Assembly (NCBI GenBank): GCA_020723045.1
Contig: DYJQ01000009.1
Location: forward strand, 4,097-21,773
Direction: 5' to 3'
Length of the DNA stretch: 17,677 nucleotides
From: Candidatus Micrarchaeum sp.
Lineage (GTDB): Archaea > Micrarchaeota > Micrarchaeia > CAILAH01
Both the position numbers and the translations under genes were made by a program. This document shows positions 6,748-15,458 of this stretch, piece after piece. The notes below the pieces were generated by a model. That model did no database searches and was not told the DNA's origin. It worked only from the letters and a program-made list of their open reading frames with translations. Position 1 is the stretch's first letter; every line of letters begins with the position of its first letter.

Positions 6748-9267
6748 TTACACCCTCTTTGCCCTCATGGGGTCTTTGGCATCACCGCCATACTTTGTCT
6801 GCACTACATTACCGTCTGCATCCCTTACCGTCTTATCATAATCAACGTAAAAGTCCTGGAGCGCGTTGATGAGGCGCCTCTGCATATAACCAGACCTTGC
6901 CGTCCTTATAGCCGTGTTGACCAGCGATTCACGGCCGCCTGCGGCATGGAAGAAGTATTCAGTCGGGGTGAGGCCATCCATGAACGATGTGCCTACAAAG
7001 CCACGCGCGTATGCGCCCAGGTCGGTGCCCATGAAATGCGGCAGGACACGGCCCTTATACCCCCTCTTTATACGCGCACCCCGGACGGCCTGCTGGCCCA
7101 GGAACGCGGCCATCTGTACCGCATTAAGCATCGAGCCTCTCGACCCGATGTTGGCCATGACGATAGAGCTATTTTCCTGGCCAAAATAGTCGCGCAGCAC
7201 GGCGCCTGTTGAATCCCTTGCCTTGCCCAGCACTACCATCACACGATCCTCGAGTGTTTCCGCGAGCGTCTTGCCGGGCAGGCGCTGTAATGTTTTGTTC
7301 TTGTACTTCACTATAAGCGCCTCAACCTCCTTCACAGCATTCTCGCGGATCCTCAGCACCTTCTCCTTTGCATCCTTGTCAAGGTGATAGCTCTCGATAC
7401 CGACTGAAAAGCCGAATTTTGTAACCGCATAGATTGACATGCGCGTTGCGCGGTCTATGAAATCGCGGGCCGCTTCGCTCCCATATTCTCTGAATATCTT
7501 TTCAAGCAAGTGGCCTGCAAACCCTTTCTTCTCCATCATACCGTGCTTGAGTACTCCGTCCTTTATTATGACATACCCATCGTATGGGCACTGTGCCTTG
7601 CTGCACTCCCCCTCCTCCCTGCACAACTTGGTCCTGTACTCTGCATTCAATGTCTTGGGGAATAGCATTGAGAAGACTGCCTTGCCGGAATACAGCCCCT
7701 TGGCATCCGGTTCTGGCAACTCATAGATGCCAGCCGCGCCCAGCAGTTGTGTGGCCTCATCCTTGGTAAGTTTGACGTTCTTGCGTGTGAGGAGGAATGC
7801 ACCGGAGATATGGTCCTCATTCGGCTCTATGATTGTATTGCCGTGCCTTGGCGATATTATCTGCTTCTCTACAAGCATGAGCTCCTCCGCTTCAGCCCTC
7901 GCCTCATACGTTTGCGGCACGTGGAGGTTCATCTCATCACCATCGAAATCCGCGTTGTAGGGGGGGCACACAGCCACGTGCAGGCGGAATGTACGGCCCG
8001 GAAGCACCTTCGCGCGGTGGCACATCATAGAGATCCTGTGGAGCGAGGGTTGCCTGTTGAATATGACTGGGTCGCCATCCTTGAGTTGTCTCTCGATAAC
8101 CCATCCGACGTCAAGCATTTGTATCAACTCATCCGTATTCTTCTCCATAAGCCTCCTGCGCCTGCCGTCCTTCCCAGTTACATAGACAACCTTTGGATAC
8201 TCATTCCTTTTCATCAGCTCCTTGCACTCCTCTATGTTCCAAGGCGTTACATGGATGGGCACAGTAAGCTCCTCTGCAATGCTTCGGGGCACACCTACCT
8301 CATTGATGCTTATGTTGGGGTCGGGCGAGACCACTGTCCTTGCCGAGAAGTTCACACGCTTGCCCGATAGGTTGTACCTGAAACGCCCTTCCTTCCCTTT
8401 CAGCCTCTGCGATAGCGTCTTCAGCGGCCTCCCAGACCTGTGTCTTGCAGGCGGGACGTTTGCCGTCTCGTTGTTGAAGTATGTTGTGATGTGATACTGG
8501 AGGAGCTCCCACAAGTCCTCAATTATCAACTGTGGCGCGCCGGCGTTGAGGTTGGCCTCAAGCCGCTGGTTTATGCGGATTATATCGACGAGCTTGTGCG
8601 TGACATCATCCTCACTGCGTTCTCCCGTTTCGAGTATTATTGATGGCCTCATCTGCACTGGCGGTATGGGAAGTGAAGTGAGCACCATCCACTCAGGCCT
8701 TGCGCTCTTAGGGTCAAGCCCCAGCATCTCAAGGTCCTCATCAGGTATTTTTGATAACCGCTCCCTTATCTCAATGGGCAACAGCACCCTCTTGCCCTCC
8801 ATTATGGTGGTGGGCTTCTCAAATCTTATGTCCTCCTGCTTCTGCCCGCAGTAAGGGCATTTCTTAACCTTCTTCATCTCTTCTATCATTTCCTCCTTGG
8901 TAAGAATCTCATCAACACCCGCGCTGTTTTTTCCTTTCTTAATCAGGGCGCGAGAGCACGAATTGCACGTCATCTTGAGAATGCCCGCAACCACCCGCGC
9001 AAACTCCGAGTGGAGAACGGGGCGGACCAAGTCAACATGGCCAAAATGGCCGGGGCATGTGTGCACCGTCCCACCGCAGGTCTTGCAACGGAGGCCGGGG
9101 TCAATCACACCCATGTGCTGGTCCATCAGCCCCCCGTCTATCGGGTAGCCGTCTTCATTGTAAGTGTCAGGGACGGTTACCTTTATCACGGACATCTTGC
9201 GCACCATCTCCGGCGAGAAAAGTGAGAACTTTATGTGGCCGATTTTTTTCTCTGTGAAATCTGTCAT
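6748..9267 (-). CDS. rpo1N: DNA-directed RNA polymerase subunit Rpo1N (A')
   Basis: The N-terminal two thirds of the largest polymerase subunit, including the catalytic centre. The magnesium-binding NADFDGD is at 438-444. Zinc sites: Cys61, Cys64, Cys71 and His74 in the clamp, and Cys101, Cys104, Cys137 and Cys140. Also clear are RFRYNLSGKRVNFSARTV (lid/rudder side), FNRQPSLHRISMM and the bridge-helix region GRESLVNTAIRTARSGY. At 839 residues it is slightly shorter than most archaeal A' (about 870-890). The bridge stretch reads AAGGRESLVNTA where relatives usually have AMGGREGLVDTA, a small deviation. ATG 9267 follows GGAGGGGTG; the gap from rpoB' is 15 bases. The C-terminus matches ordinary A' ends, so the split point itself is normal. 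Confidence 0.97.
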   Translation of the reverse strand: MTDFTEKKIGHIKFSLFSPEMVRKMSVIKVTVPDTYNEDGYPIDGGLMDQHMGVIDPGLRCKTCGGTVHTCPGHFGHVDLVRPVLHSEFARVVAGILKMTCNSCSRALIKKGKNSAGVDEILTKEEMIEEMKKVKKCPYCGQKQEDIRFEKPTTIMEGKRVLLPIEIRERLSKIPDEDLEMLGLDPKSARPEWMVLTSLPIPPVQMRPSIILETGERSEDDVTHKLVDIIRINQRLEANLNAGAPQLIIEDLWELLQYHITTYFNNETANVPPARHRSGRPLKTLSQRLKGKEGRFRYNLSGKRVNFSARTVVSPDPNISINEVGVPRSIAEELTVPIHVTPWNIEECKELMKRNEYPKVVYVTGKDGRRRRLMEKNTDELIQMLDVGWVIERQLKDGDPVIFNRQPSLHRISMMCHRAKVLPGRTFRLHVAVCPPYNADFDGDEMNLHVPQTYEARAEAEELMLVEKQIISPRHGNTIIEPNEDHISGAFLLTRKNVKLTKDEATQLLGAAGIYELPEPDAKGLYSGKAVFSMLFPKTLNAEYRTKLCREEGECSKAQCPYDGYVIIKDGVLKHGMMEKKGFAGHLLEKIFREYGSEAARDFIDRATRMSIYAVTKFGFSVGIESYHLDKDAKEKVLRIRENAVKEVEALIVKYKNKTLQRLPGKTLAETLEDRVMVVLGKARDSTGAVLRDYFGQENSSIVMANIGSRGSMLNAVQMAAFLGQQAVRGARIKRGYKGRVLPHFMGTDLGAYARGFVGTSFMDGLTPTEYFFHAAGGRESLVNTAIRTARSGYMQRRLINALQDFYVDYDKTVRDADGNVVQTKYGGDAKDPMRAKRV

Positions 9268-9282
9268 AATACACCCCTCCTA

Positions 9283-11130
9283 TTATTTCTTATCGCTCAC
9301 CTTGAGGCGCGGGAATATGCCCAGCGATTTTATCTCATCAAGCAGCAACTTGAATGCATAGCTCATCTCTACTTTTTCCATGCGCGTACCTTTGCACACC
9401 GGGCAGTAATCCCTTCTTTTCGCGTAATCGTGCACACCGAGTGAGCCGCAGTTTGCGCACACGAGCGCAACCGTCTTATCGCTCTCCTCCAGCAAACGCT
9501 CCTTGATGAGCTGGGTTGCACCGTAGCCTATCAGGCAATCCCTCTCCATCTCGCCAAACCTCAAGCCGCCTTCGCGTGCCTTGCCCTCTGTCGGCTGGTG
9601 GGTGAGCAGCTGCACTGGGCCCCTGCTCCTCACATGCATCTTGTTTGACACGAGATGGTGCAATCTTTGGTAGTATATTACACCCATGAATATCTTGGCC
9701 TTGAATTTGCGGCCTGTAATACCATCGTAAAGGACCTCCTCGCCCGCCTCATTAAACCCATACCTCTTGAGCTCGGCGCGCAGGTCCTCCTCCTTCTCAC
9801 CCGAGAACATTGTGCCGTTTACAGTACGCCCGCCAATACTTCCAACCTTCCCGCCCAGCATCTCAAGGATGTGGCCGGCAGTCATACGGCTGGGGATTGC
9901 GTGCGGGTTGATCATGAGGTCGGGTACGATACCACTCGCGCTGAATGGCATGTCCTCCTGCGGTGCAAGATAGCCGATTACTCCCTTCTGTCCATGCCTT
10001 GACGCGAACTTGTCGCCCAACTCGGGGACCTTGAGCGAGCGCAGTTTCACTTTCACGAGCTTGTTGCCCGCAAGGCTCTCAGTAACCATCACGCTATCGA
10101 CCATCGCATAGTCGCCTCCCTTTGCGGTTACTGAGTTTTCACGCCGTTTCTCCTCTGTAATGCCAAATGTGGCCACCTCTTCCATGAAACGGGGTGGTGA
10201 TACCTTGCCGATGAGAACATCGCGAGGCTTTACCTCAACTTCGGGCATTATTATACCGTCCTCATCAAGGTTCTTGTATAACTCCTCCTCTCTATAGCCC
10301 ACTATGTTTGGGGGTGGTGTCATGAGCTTGTCTTTCTGGCCACCTGGGTACCTCCTCTCCTCTGTCTCATATGTCTTGTAGAAGACAGAACGGCCGAGTG
10401 CGCGCTCTACAGAATTTTTGTTCATTACAATGGCATCGCTCATATTATATCCATAATAGCTCATCACTGCAACAATAAAGTTCTGGCCAGCTGGCCTCTT
10501 ATCATAGTTAAGGGCCTTGTATGAAGTGGTCTGGACGAGGGGCACCTGCGGATAGAAGAGGATGTGCGCGCGCGAGTCGAGCCTGTAGTTGAAGTTGACT
10601 GCATAGAGGCCGAGCGACTGCTTCATCATCGCTGAGGCCATCGTAAGCCGGGGTGATGAGTTATGGTCTGGGTACGGCTGTGTGGAAACCACTACACCAG
10701 TGATGCTGAGTGGGTTAATCTCAAGATGAGTGTGCTTGGGGGTTACTTCTGATTCGCTCATTGCAATATAAGCAAGAGACCCCTCCTCCTCCGCATCAAG
10801 GTATTCCACAACACCCTGCATTACTAGATCGTTCCACGTTATCTCGCCATTCTTGAGTTTTGCAATGTGCTCCTTTGTGAGCAGAGGCTTGCCATCCCTC
10901 ACGATAATGTACGGCCTGCGGACCCTGCCGCCACCCGTGTTGATGTGCAACTCTCCCGTCTTGGCATTGTATGACATGTTGAGGTTGTGGCTCAGCTCAC
11001 CACTCCGCCTCTTTTGTACAAGCTCTCTTATGAGCGCATCCGGGTCATCGTGGAACCCCATGTACATGCCGTTAAGATATACTATTGCCTTGCGCGGTCC
11101 TTGTTGTTTATCATCTTCTTTTTTGGCCAT
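9283..11130 (-). CDS. rpo2C: DNA-directed RNA polymerase subunit Rpo2C (B')
   Basis: The C-terminal part of the second-largest subunit, with active-site and wall elements. Typical stretches are SRLTMASAMMKQSLG-like SPRLTMASAMMKQSLGLYA, YGYNMSDAIVMN, GDKFASRHGQKGV (active-site lysine region), INPHAIPSRMTAG and QPTEGKAREGGLRFGEMERD. A C-terminal zinc ribbon has Cys558, Cys561, Cys576 and Cys579. The length of 615 residues is normal for the split form. ATG 11130 (MAKKEDDK) is chosen because GAGGT is seven bases upstream; an ATG at 11136 nearly overlaps that Shine-Dalgarno. It begins 11 bases after the B'' stop. The B split is seen in methanogens, haloarchaea, Archaeoglobus and some DPANN archaea. 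Confidence 0.97.
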   Translation of the reverse strand: MAKKEDDKQQGPRKAIVYLNGMYMGFHDDPDALIRELVQKRRSGELSHNLNMSYNAKTGELHINTGGGRVRRPYIIVRDGKPLLTKEHIAKLKNGEITWNDLVMQGVVEYLDAEEEGSLAYIAMSESEVTPKHTHLEINPLSITGVVVSTQPYPDHNSSPRLTMASAMMKQSLGLYAVNFNYRLDSRAHILFYPQVPLVQTTSYKALNYDKRPAGQNFIVAVMSYYGYNMSDAIVMNKNSVERALGRSVFYKTYETEERRYPGGQKDKLMTPPPNIVGYREEELYKNLDEDGIIMPEVEVKPRDVLIGKVSPPRFMEEVATFGITEEKRRENSVTAKGGDYAMVDSVMVTESLAGNKLVKVKLRSLKVPELGDKFASRHGQKGVIGYLAPQEDMPFSASGIVPDLMINPHAIPSRMTAGHILEMLGGKVGSIGGRTVNGTMFSGEKEEDLRAELKRYGFNEAGEEVLYDGITGRKFKAKIFMGVIYYQRLHHLVSNKMHVRSRGPVQLLTHQPTEGKAREGGLRFGEMERDCLIGYGATQLIKERLLEESDKTVALVCANCGSLGVHDYAKRRDYCPVCKGTRMEKVEMSYAFKLLLDEIKSLGIFPRLKVSDKK

Positions 11131-11141
11131 GAGCATTACCT

Positions 11142-12608
11142 CTATTCCTTAACGTTAATCGAGCGCAGGAAGCGTATTATCGCGCCGTCATCCGTAGCCG
11201 CTGGCGGGAGGGATACCTCCGCCATCAGGCCAAAGTTTTTAACAAGCGAACATGATGGGCCCTCTGGCGTCTCGGCAATGCATACCTTGCCCCACTGCGT
11301 CCCGTGCAGGTCGCGCGCCTTGAAATGCGGGTGCCGCCTGCTCAGCGGGGAGATGAGCCGTCGGGTGTGTGAAGTGGTTGCGAAAAAGTTGGTGCGGTCG
11401 AGCATCTGTGATACACCCGTCTGGCCGGCAATCCAGTTTCCAGTAGCGAGTGCATACTTTATCCTGTCGCTCAGCGCATCCGGGCGGATTACGGTACGTG
11501 CGGTTACGCGCCTCCCCCTTGCGACGCTCCTCTCAACCTGATACGTCACATCCTTTATGAGGAACTGGAATGCATACCTGAAAAGCTCCTGCATCAACTC
11601 GCCAGCCAGTTTTACCCTCTTGTTCATGTAATGATCCCTGTCATCGCTATTGATCTTCTTGCTTGCCACATAAATCGCGCGTTCGAGCATGTTGATCAGG
11701 TAGTGTGCTTTTGACATGCGCGATTCTGCATCGGTGCCAAGGTGTGGCAGTAGGTATGTGTCAACAAGAATCTCCGCCCGCTTGAGCCTAAAGTCCTTTG
11801 CCTGGCCGGGTGCCGCCTTCCTTCCCACAAACTCGAGCGCCTCTTCATACGTCTTTGTTGTGTCCAGCTCGAGGTTGTATAGTAGGTCTGATTTTATCGT
11901 GGGATTGTCGGGGAATGCGCCGAGTATATCCTTATTCGTCTTAAGGCCGAGGATGCGGAGGAACGGTATCACCGGCATTGATGGCGGGGCGGCTGGGAAG
12001 GTGAGTTGGAGCTTACCATCCCTCGTGCGCTCGACACTGCACTTTGCCCTGAACCCAAACCTTGTTGAGAAGACCTTTGCACTCACAATACCCTTAGCAC
12101 CGTCCTTGCTCACAATGATCCTGTTGGGCACTAAATCCTCAAGGCTCACGAGGATCTTCTCAGTGCCGTTGACTATGAAATAGCCGCCGAGGTCAAGCGG
12201 GTCCTCATTCAAATCGATGAGTTCATTATTACCTAGCCCGTGCAGATGGCAGAGCTTTGATTTTACCATTACGGGCAACTCACCTATAAATACCTCCTCC
12301 ATATCCCGCTCAATACCGTTTATGGTAGGTACTATCTCTAGAAATATGGGCGAGGCATACGTAAGATTTCGCATCCTCGCTTCCATTGGCGTTATAAGCC
12401 TTCTTGAGCCGTCTGCCTCCTGTACCATGGGCTGCTCCACTCTTATCTTGCCCAACTTGAATGAGTACCCCTCTATGCCGGGCTCTATTGAGCCGATTGA
12501 GCGAATAACCTCGCGCATACCGTGCTCTACGAAACGGTCAAAAGACTCAATAGACGCGCGGACAGGCGGGTTGGCGTTCATGTAAGCGGTAAGAAGCTCT
12601 TCTCTCAT
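11142..12608 (-). CDS. rpo2N: DNA-directed RNA polymerase subunit Rpo2N (B'')
   Basis: The N-terminal part of the second-largest subunit, forming the protrusion, lobe and fork. Recognisable blocks include GYFIVNGTEKILVSLEDLVPN, the DDRDHYMNKRVKLAGELM fork block, RTNFFATTSHTRRL and WGKVCIAETPEGPSCSLVKN at the end. It is 488 residues, usual for the split subunit. The upstream start region reads ATG GTG ATG TTG ATG; I choose the last ATG (12608) because GGTGAT (12613-12618) then lies four bases upstream, whereas ATG 12620 has no Shine-Dalgarno. The gap to rpoH is 77 bases and holds a hairpin, a direct repeat and a 23-codon reading frame described separately. Confidence 0.96.
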   Translation of the reverse strand: MREELLTAYMNANPPVRASIESFDRFVEHGMREVIRSIGSIEPGIEGYSFKLGKIRVEQPMVQEADGSRRLITPMEARMRNLTYASPIFLEIVPTINGIERDMEEVFIGELPVMVKSKLCHLHGLGNNELIDLNEDPLDLGGYFIVNGTEKILVSLEDLVPNRIIVSKDGAKGIVSAKVFSTRFGFRAKCSVERTRDGKLQLTFPAAPPSMPVIPFLRILGLKTNKDILGAFPDNPTIKSDLLYNLELDTTKTYEEALEFVGRKAAPGQAKDFRLKRAEILVDTYLLPHLGTDAESRMSKAHYLINMLERAIYVASKKINSDDRDHYMNKRVKLAGELMQELFRYAFQFLIKDVTYQVERSVARGRRVTARTVIRPDALSDRIKYALATGNWIAGQTGVSQMLDRTNFFATTSHTRRLISPLSRRHPHFKARDLHGTQWGKVCIAETPEGPSCSLVKNFGLMAEVSLPPAATDDGAIIRFLRSINVKE

Positions 12609-12685
12609 CAACATCACCATAACGCAGAGGCATGCGGCGCCACATCTGCAACACAGATAGTGCCCATCACCCTCTGCAACATCAT
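12609..12685 (-). promoter_or_regulatory. Structured leader between rpoH and rpoB'' with a short reading frame
   Basis: This is the longest gap inside the operon's polymerase part. On the minus strand GTTGCAGA occurs twice (12645-12652 and 12673-12680). The second copy in reading order forms ATCTG-TGTTG-CAGAT, a perfect five-base-pair hairpin with a five-base loop (12644-12658). A 23-codon frame starts at ATGATG directly after the rpoH stop and ends with a TGA inside the GGTGAT Shine-Dalgarno of rpoB''. Such a frame could couple translation of rpoH and rpoB'', or be chance. Confidence 0.35.
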
Positions 12686-12940
12686 CTAGACTACTACCCT
12701 ATAATACTGCACTTCCCCAGTAAGTTCTTTTCTATAGATCCGTATCACATCGCCTTTCTTGGCGCCTATTGCCTTTGCTGCAGCGTCACTTGATAGGATT
12801 TTCGGGAGCTTTTCCTTAGAGTTTATATTAAGAGACTGCAGGACAAGCTCAACCTCAGAATCAGGCACAATCTCGTGCTTCGGAACCAAGACGTGGTCAA
12901 ATATGGAAAATGCTTTTTTAGACTGCTGTTGCTTGCTCAA
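12686..12940 (-). CDS. rpoH: DNA-directed RNA polymerase subunit Rpo5 (RpoH)
   Basis: An 84-residue homologue of the C-terminal domain of eukaryotic Rpb5, part of the lower jaw of the archaeal polymerase. Family blocks are DHVLVPKHEIV, KLPKILSSD, the AIGAKKGDVIRIYRK turn and the ending YYRVVV. It is the promoter-proximal gene of the operon, as in most archaea. The start is TTG 12940 (SKQQQSKK follows): GGTGG lies four bases upstream and no ATG exists before the conserved part. The low-efficiency start is noteworthy for a core subunit. A TATA-like box about 45 bases upstream gives it its own promoter, separate from polB. Confidence 0.95.
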   Translation of the reverse strand: MSKQQQSKKAFSIFDHVLVPKHEIVPDSEVELVLQSLNINSKEKLPKILSSDAAAKAIGAKKGDVIRIYRKELTGEVQYYRVVV

Positions 12941-12977
12941 GCTACCACCGGGAAAGGTGAGATTATTAAAATTGATT

Positions 12978-12990
12978 AAGTTTAAAAGGG
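12978..12990 (-). promoter_or_regulatory. TATA-like box of the rpoH-led operon
   Basis: The minus strand reads CCTTTTAAACTT here. Counting about 25 bases downstream puts the start near 12958, leaving a leader of some 18 bases that holds the GGTGG Shine-Dalgarno of rpoH. It lies in the 104-base gap (12941-13044) between polB and rpoH. A second A+T-rich element, AGTAATATAAATC, near 13020-13032 is an alternative. Confidence 0.5.
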
Positions 12991-13044
12991 TTTGTGAATG
13001 GAGCGGAATGCGGTGTTAGATTTATATTACTTACGTTCGCTCTC

Positions 13045-15423
13045 TTACAGCCAATCACTCAATCCCTGCTGTCTTTTCCCCGTTTTGAGGACCTCCCCCT
13101 CATAACCAAGCTCGCCCAGGATCTTCTCGACTGCGGGGAGCACCTGGTTGTTTATGTAATAATCAGGGTCATAATCGCCTTCCTCAACATAATCGGCCAG
13201 CTCGGCCTTATCAGAGATGCTCCCCCCCTTCCCTGTAATTACATAGCCTATCATATACCCCTCTTTTATATCCAGCCCTCTCGCAATGCCTTTCTTAGCG
13301 GCCGCCACCTCAGGCCCTACCGCTTTGTAATCCTCCACATCCTTCCTCAATAGCGTATATATAACGAGGTCGCTCACGGGCACTCTCTTGGCGCGCAGGC
13401 CCTCAACAACATCGTTGATGATCTTGAGAGCCTTATCCACACTGCCGTCTCGCAGTACAGTCTCGAGCACCCGCCTCTGCGTCTGCTTTGCAATCTCGGA
13501 CCAGTCGCGGCGGACAAGCTCAAACCCCCTTATCTTGATATGGCCATCCCTGCTCAGGAGGGCGTACTTCTTCTTAGCGCCCGCCTTGCCGGATTTCTTG
13601 GCCACGAAAACACCCCTCGTGTAAAAGTCCTCAAGCTCGAGCTCCATATCCTTTGGCAGGGATTTGTTGATTCCGTCCATGAATGCAAGCGCATCTTTCT
13701 CCGTCCTGTCCTTGAGCTCTATGAATATTGAATCAGTATCGGAATAGAGCACATTAAACCCTTCCCTCTCGGCCTTCTCGATAACACCCTTTATGTAAAA
13801 GCGTTCCCACGCAGTCGTTGCAGCGGCACACTCCCTGCAGTACCAGCGCGCACGCACATACCTTAGCATGCCGTAGAATGCATTTGCGATTATCTTGAAT
13901 GCGTACTGCCTCGCGTATGCATAGCGGTACTCATCGCTATTCCTATCTAGGGATTTCATCTGCCTCTTGAGAATGGCGCGGTGGTGGAGTATATTCGCAA
14001 GCACCTCGGGCACAATGCCCTTCTTCTTTGAGCAGAATCTCAAGCCATCCGGTGATGTATGCGCCTCCTCTTCAGAGCAACACGTGCAATTAAGGGTTTC
14101 AGGCGAGATGTTGTGCGATACTATTATGCTGGGGTAGAGGCTTCTGAAGTCAAACACCACAATGTTGCTGTACACACCGGGGGGAGGCACCTTAACATAT
14201 GCACCCTCGATCGGTTCGCTCTCACGCGCCGTTGCCTCACTCTCCTTAGGCCTATTGGGTGCGAGCACCCCTCTCCGGTGCGCCTCTTTAAGAAGGACCA
14301 TCTCAACAAGCTGGCCGGCAGTTGATGAGACTGCATCATCTATTGCAAGCCCGGCCACCCGTGCTATCTCGACAAAGATCGGGAATATATATTCTCCAAG
14401 CTGGTAGGTGGAATCGGCGTCATCTAGCGAATATTCAATAAGCGTATCGCGCCCCTTCTCTTCATTCCACATCTTCCATATCTCATTCTTCGGTACGCTC
14501 TTCTTCTGCCTGCCGAACATCTCGTTGTATACCTCGCCGAGCGTGTAGGTGTTGGTCTTGAGCGCGCCTATCATCGCAAGAAAGCGGACCATGTGAAAAA
14601 CATCAGCGTGGATGCGGCCCGCCACTGATGCCGTCGTGAACATGCCGCGCGTGTGCTGAGTGAAGGGTGTGTTATCCCTTCCGAGCACGAATGGGGCCTT
14701 AATAACAGCGGCACGCTCGCGTATGTATGGCAGGTCAAACTGCGATGAGTTGTAACCGTAGAGTATGTCGATATCCTCCTCGCGCACCAGCTTGCAGAAT
14801 TTGTCGATTGTATCGCGCTCATCTTTTGCCTTTACCGCGTGCCTGTTCTCCGTCTTTCCGTATGTGATCACGCCCTTAGACTTATCGCCCATCGAGTAGC
14901 TTATCATAAGGAGCGGGTCTTCCTTGGGGCGGGGGATGCCGTGCGGGTTGTACGTCTCTATATCAAATGCCATGGCGTTGAGCCTGCGCATGTCATCCGA
15001 GGAGGAGTACACTTCTATATAGTCCCCTTCAAGCTCCTTGTAATCAATAGTGCTGAATACATTAATCCCAGTGTCAATGATGAAACGCTTGACAAAAGGG
15101 ATATCATACTCGTAGCACCTGCCGAACTTGCCAAATATATCGCGCAGTTTTGGTACATCTGAAGGGTTGTAGCACACAACCTTGTGCACCTTCACCTTCT
15201 TACCGTCGAGTTCCATGCCCACTTCTTCTATCCCACTCACCTGCGGGATGTCTTTGAGCTCAGTTGGCAGTTTGCCAGCATAATAAAAATAGGGATGAAA
15301 ATGCACGTTGCGGAAAAGAACCTTGCCGTCCGCGCGCAACACGAGGCGTATTATGCCTTCATCAATGCCCGCTTTATTAGGCTCCTTTACATAATCAATA
15401 TCGAGCAGGAATGCCTTTGGCAT
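13045..15423 (-). CDS. polB: Replicative DNA polymerase, family B (PolB)
   Basis: A 792-residue proofreading DNA polymerase, collinear with Pyrococcus PolB by eye. Exonuclease: Exo I DIE (154-156), Exo II YNSSQFD (224-230), Exo III YSLDD (331-335). Polymerase: motif A DFRSLYPS (425-432), motif B KIIANAFYG (510-518), motif C YSDTDS (560-565), then a KKKY thumb motif. YDIPFVKRFIID in the N-terminal domain resembles the template-uracil read-ahead region. The last eight residues, QQGLSDWL, are a PCNA-binding PIP box. The YxGG/A linker motif, which balances synthesis and proofreading, reads IEGA: Ile405 replaces Tyr. ATG 15423 lacks a Shine-Dalgarno, but a TATA-like box lies 25 bases upstream, suggesting a leaderless transcript; TTG 15438 is less likely. 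Confidence 0.96.
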   Translation of the reverse strand: MPKAFLLDIDYVKEPNKAGIDEGIIRLVLRADGKVLFRNVHFHPYFYYAGKLPTELKDIPQVSGIEEVGMELDGKKVKVHKVVCYNPSDVPKLRDIFGKFGRCYEYDIPFVKRFIIDTGINVFSTIDYKELEGDYIEVYSSSDDMRRLNAMAFDIETYNPHGIPRPKEDPLLMISYSMGDKSKGVITYGKTENRHAVKAKDERDTIDKFCKLVREEDIDILYGYNSSQFDLPYIRERAAVIKAPFVLGRDNTPFTQHTRGMFTTASVAGRIHADVFHMVRFLAMIGALKTNTYTLGEVYNEMFGRQKKSVPKNEIWKMWNEEKGRDTLIEYSLDDADSTYQLGEYIFPIFVEIARVAGLAIDDAVSSTAGQLVEMVLLKEAHRRGVLAPNRPKESEATARESEPIEGAYVKVPPPGVYSNIVVFDFRSLYPSIIVSHNISPETLNCTCCSEEEAHTSPDGLRFCSKKKGIVPEVLANILHHRAILKRQMKSLDRNSDEYRYAYARQYAFKIIANAFYGMLRYVRARWYCRECAAATTAWERFYIKGVIEKAEREGFNVLYSDTDSIFIELKDRTEKDALAFMDGINKSLPKDMELELEDFYTRGVFVAKKSGKAGAKKKYALLSRDGHIKIRGFELVRRDWSEIAKQTQRRVLETVLRDGSVDKALKIINDVVEGLRAKRVPVSDLVIYTLLRKDVEDYKAVGPEVAAAKKGIARGLDIKEGYMIGYVITGKGGSISDKAELADYVEEGDYDPDYYINNQVLPAVEKILGELGYEGEVLKTGKRQQGLSDWL

Positions 15424-15443
15424 AAAGATTAATGGCAATGAAA

Positions 15444-15455
15444 CTTAATAAAAAA
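15444..15455 (-). promoter_or_regulatory. TATA-like box for leaderless polB
   Basis: The minus strand reads TTTTTTATTAAG here. Its centre is 25 bases before the polB ATG at 15423, the normal TATA-to-start distance, which would explain why polB lacks a Shine-Dalgarno. It falls in the 35-base gap after the coiled-coil gene. Confidence 0.4.
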
Positions 15456-15458
15456 AGG

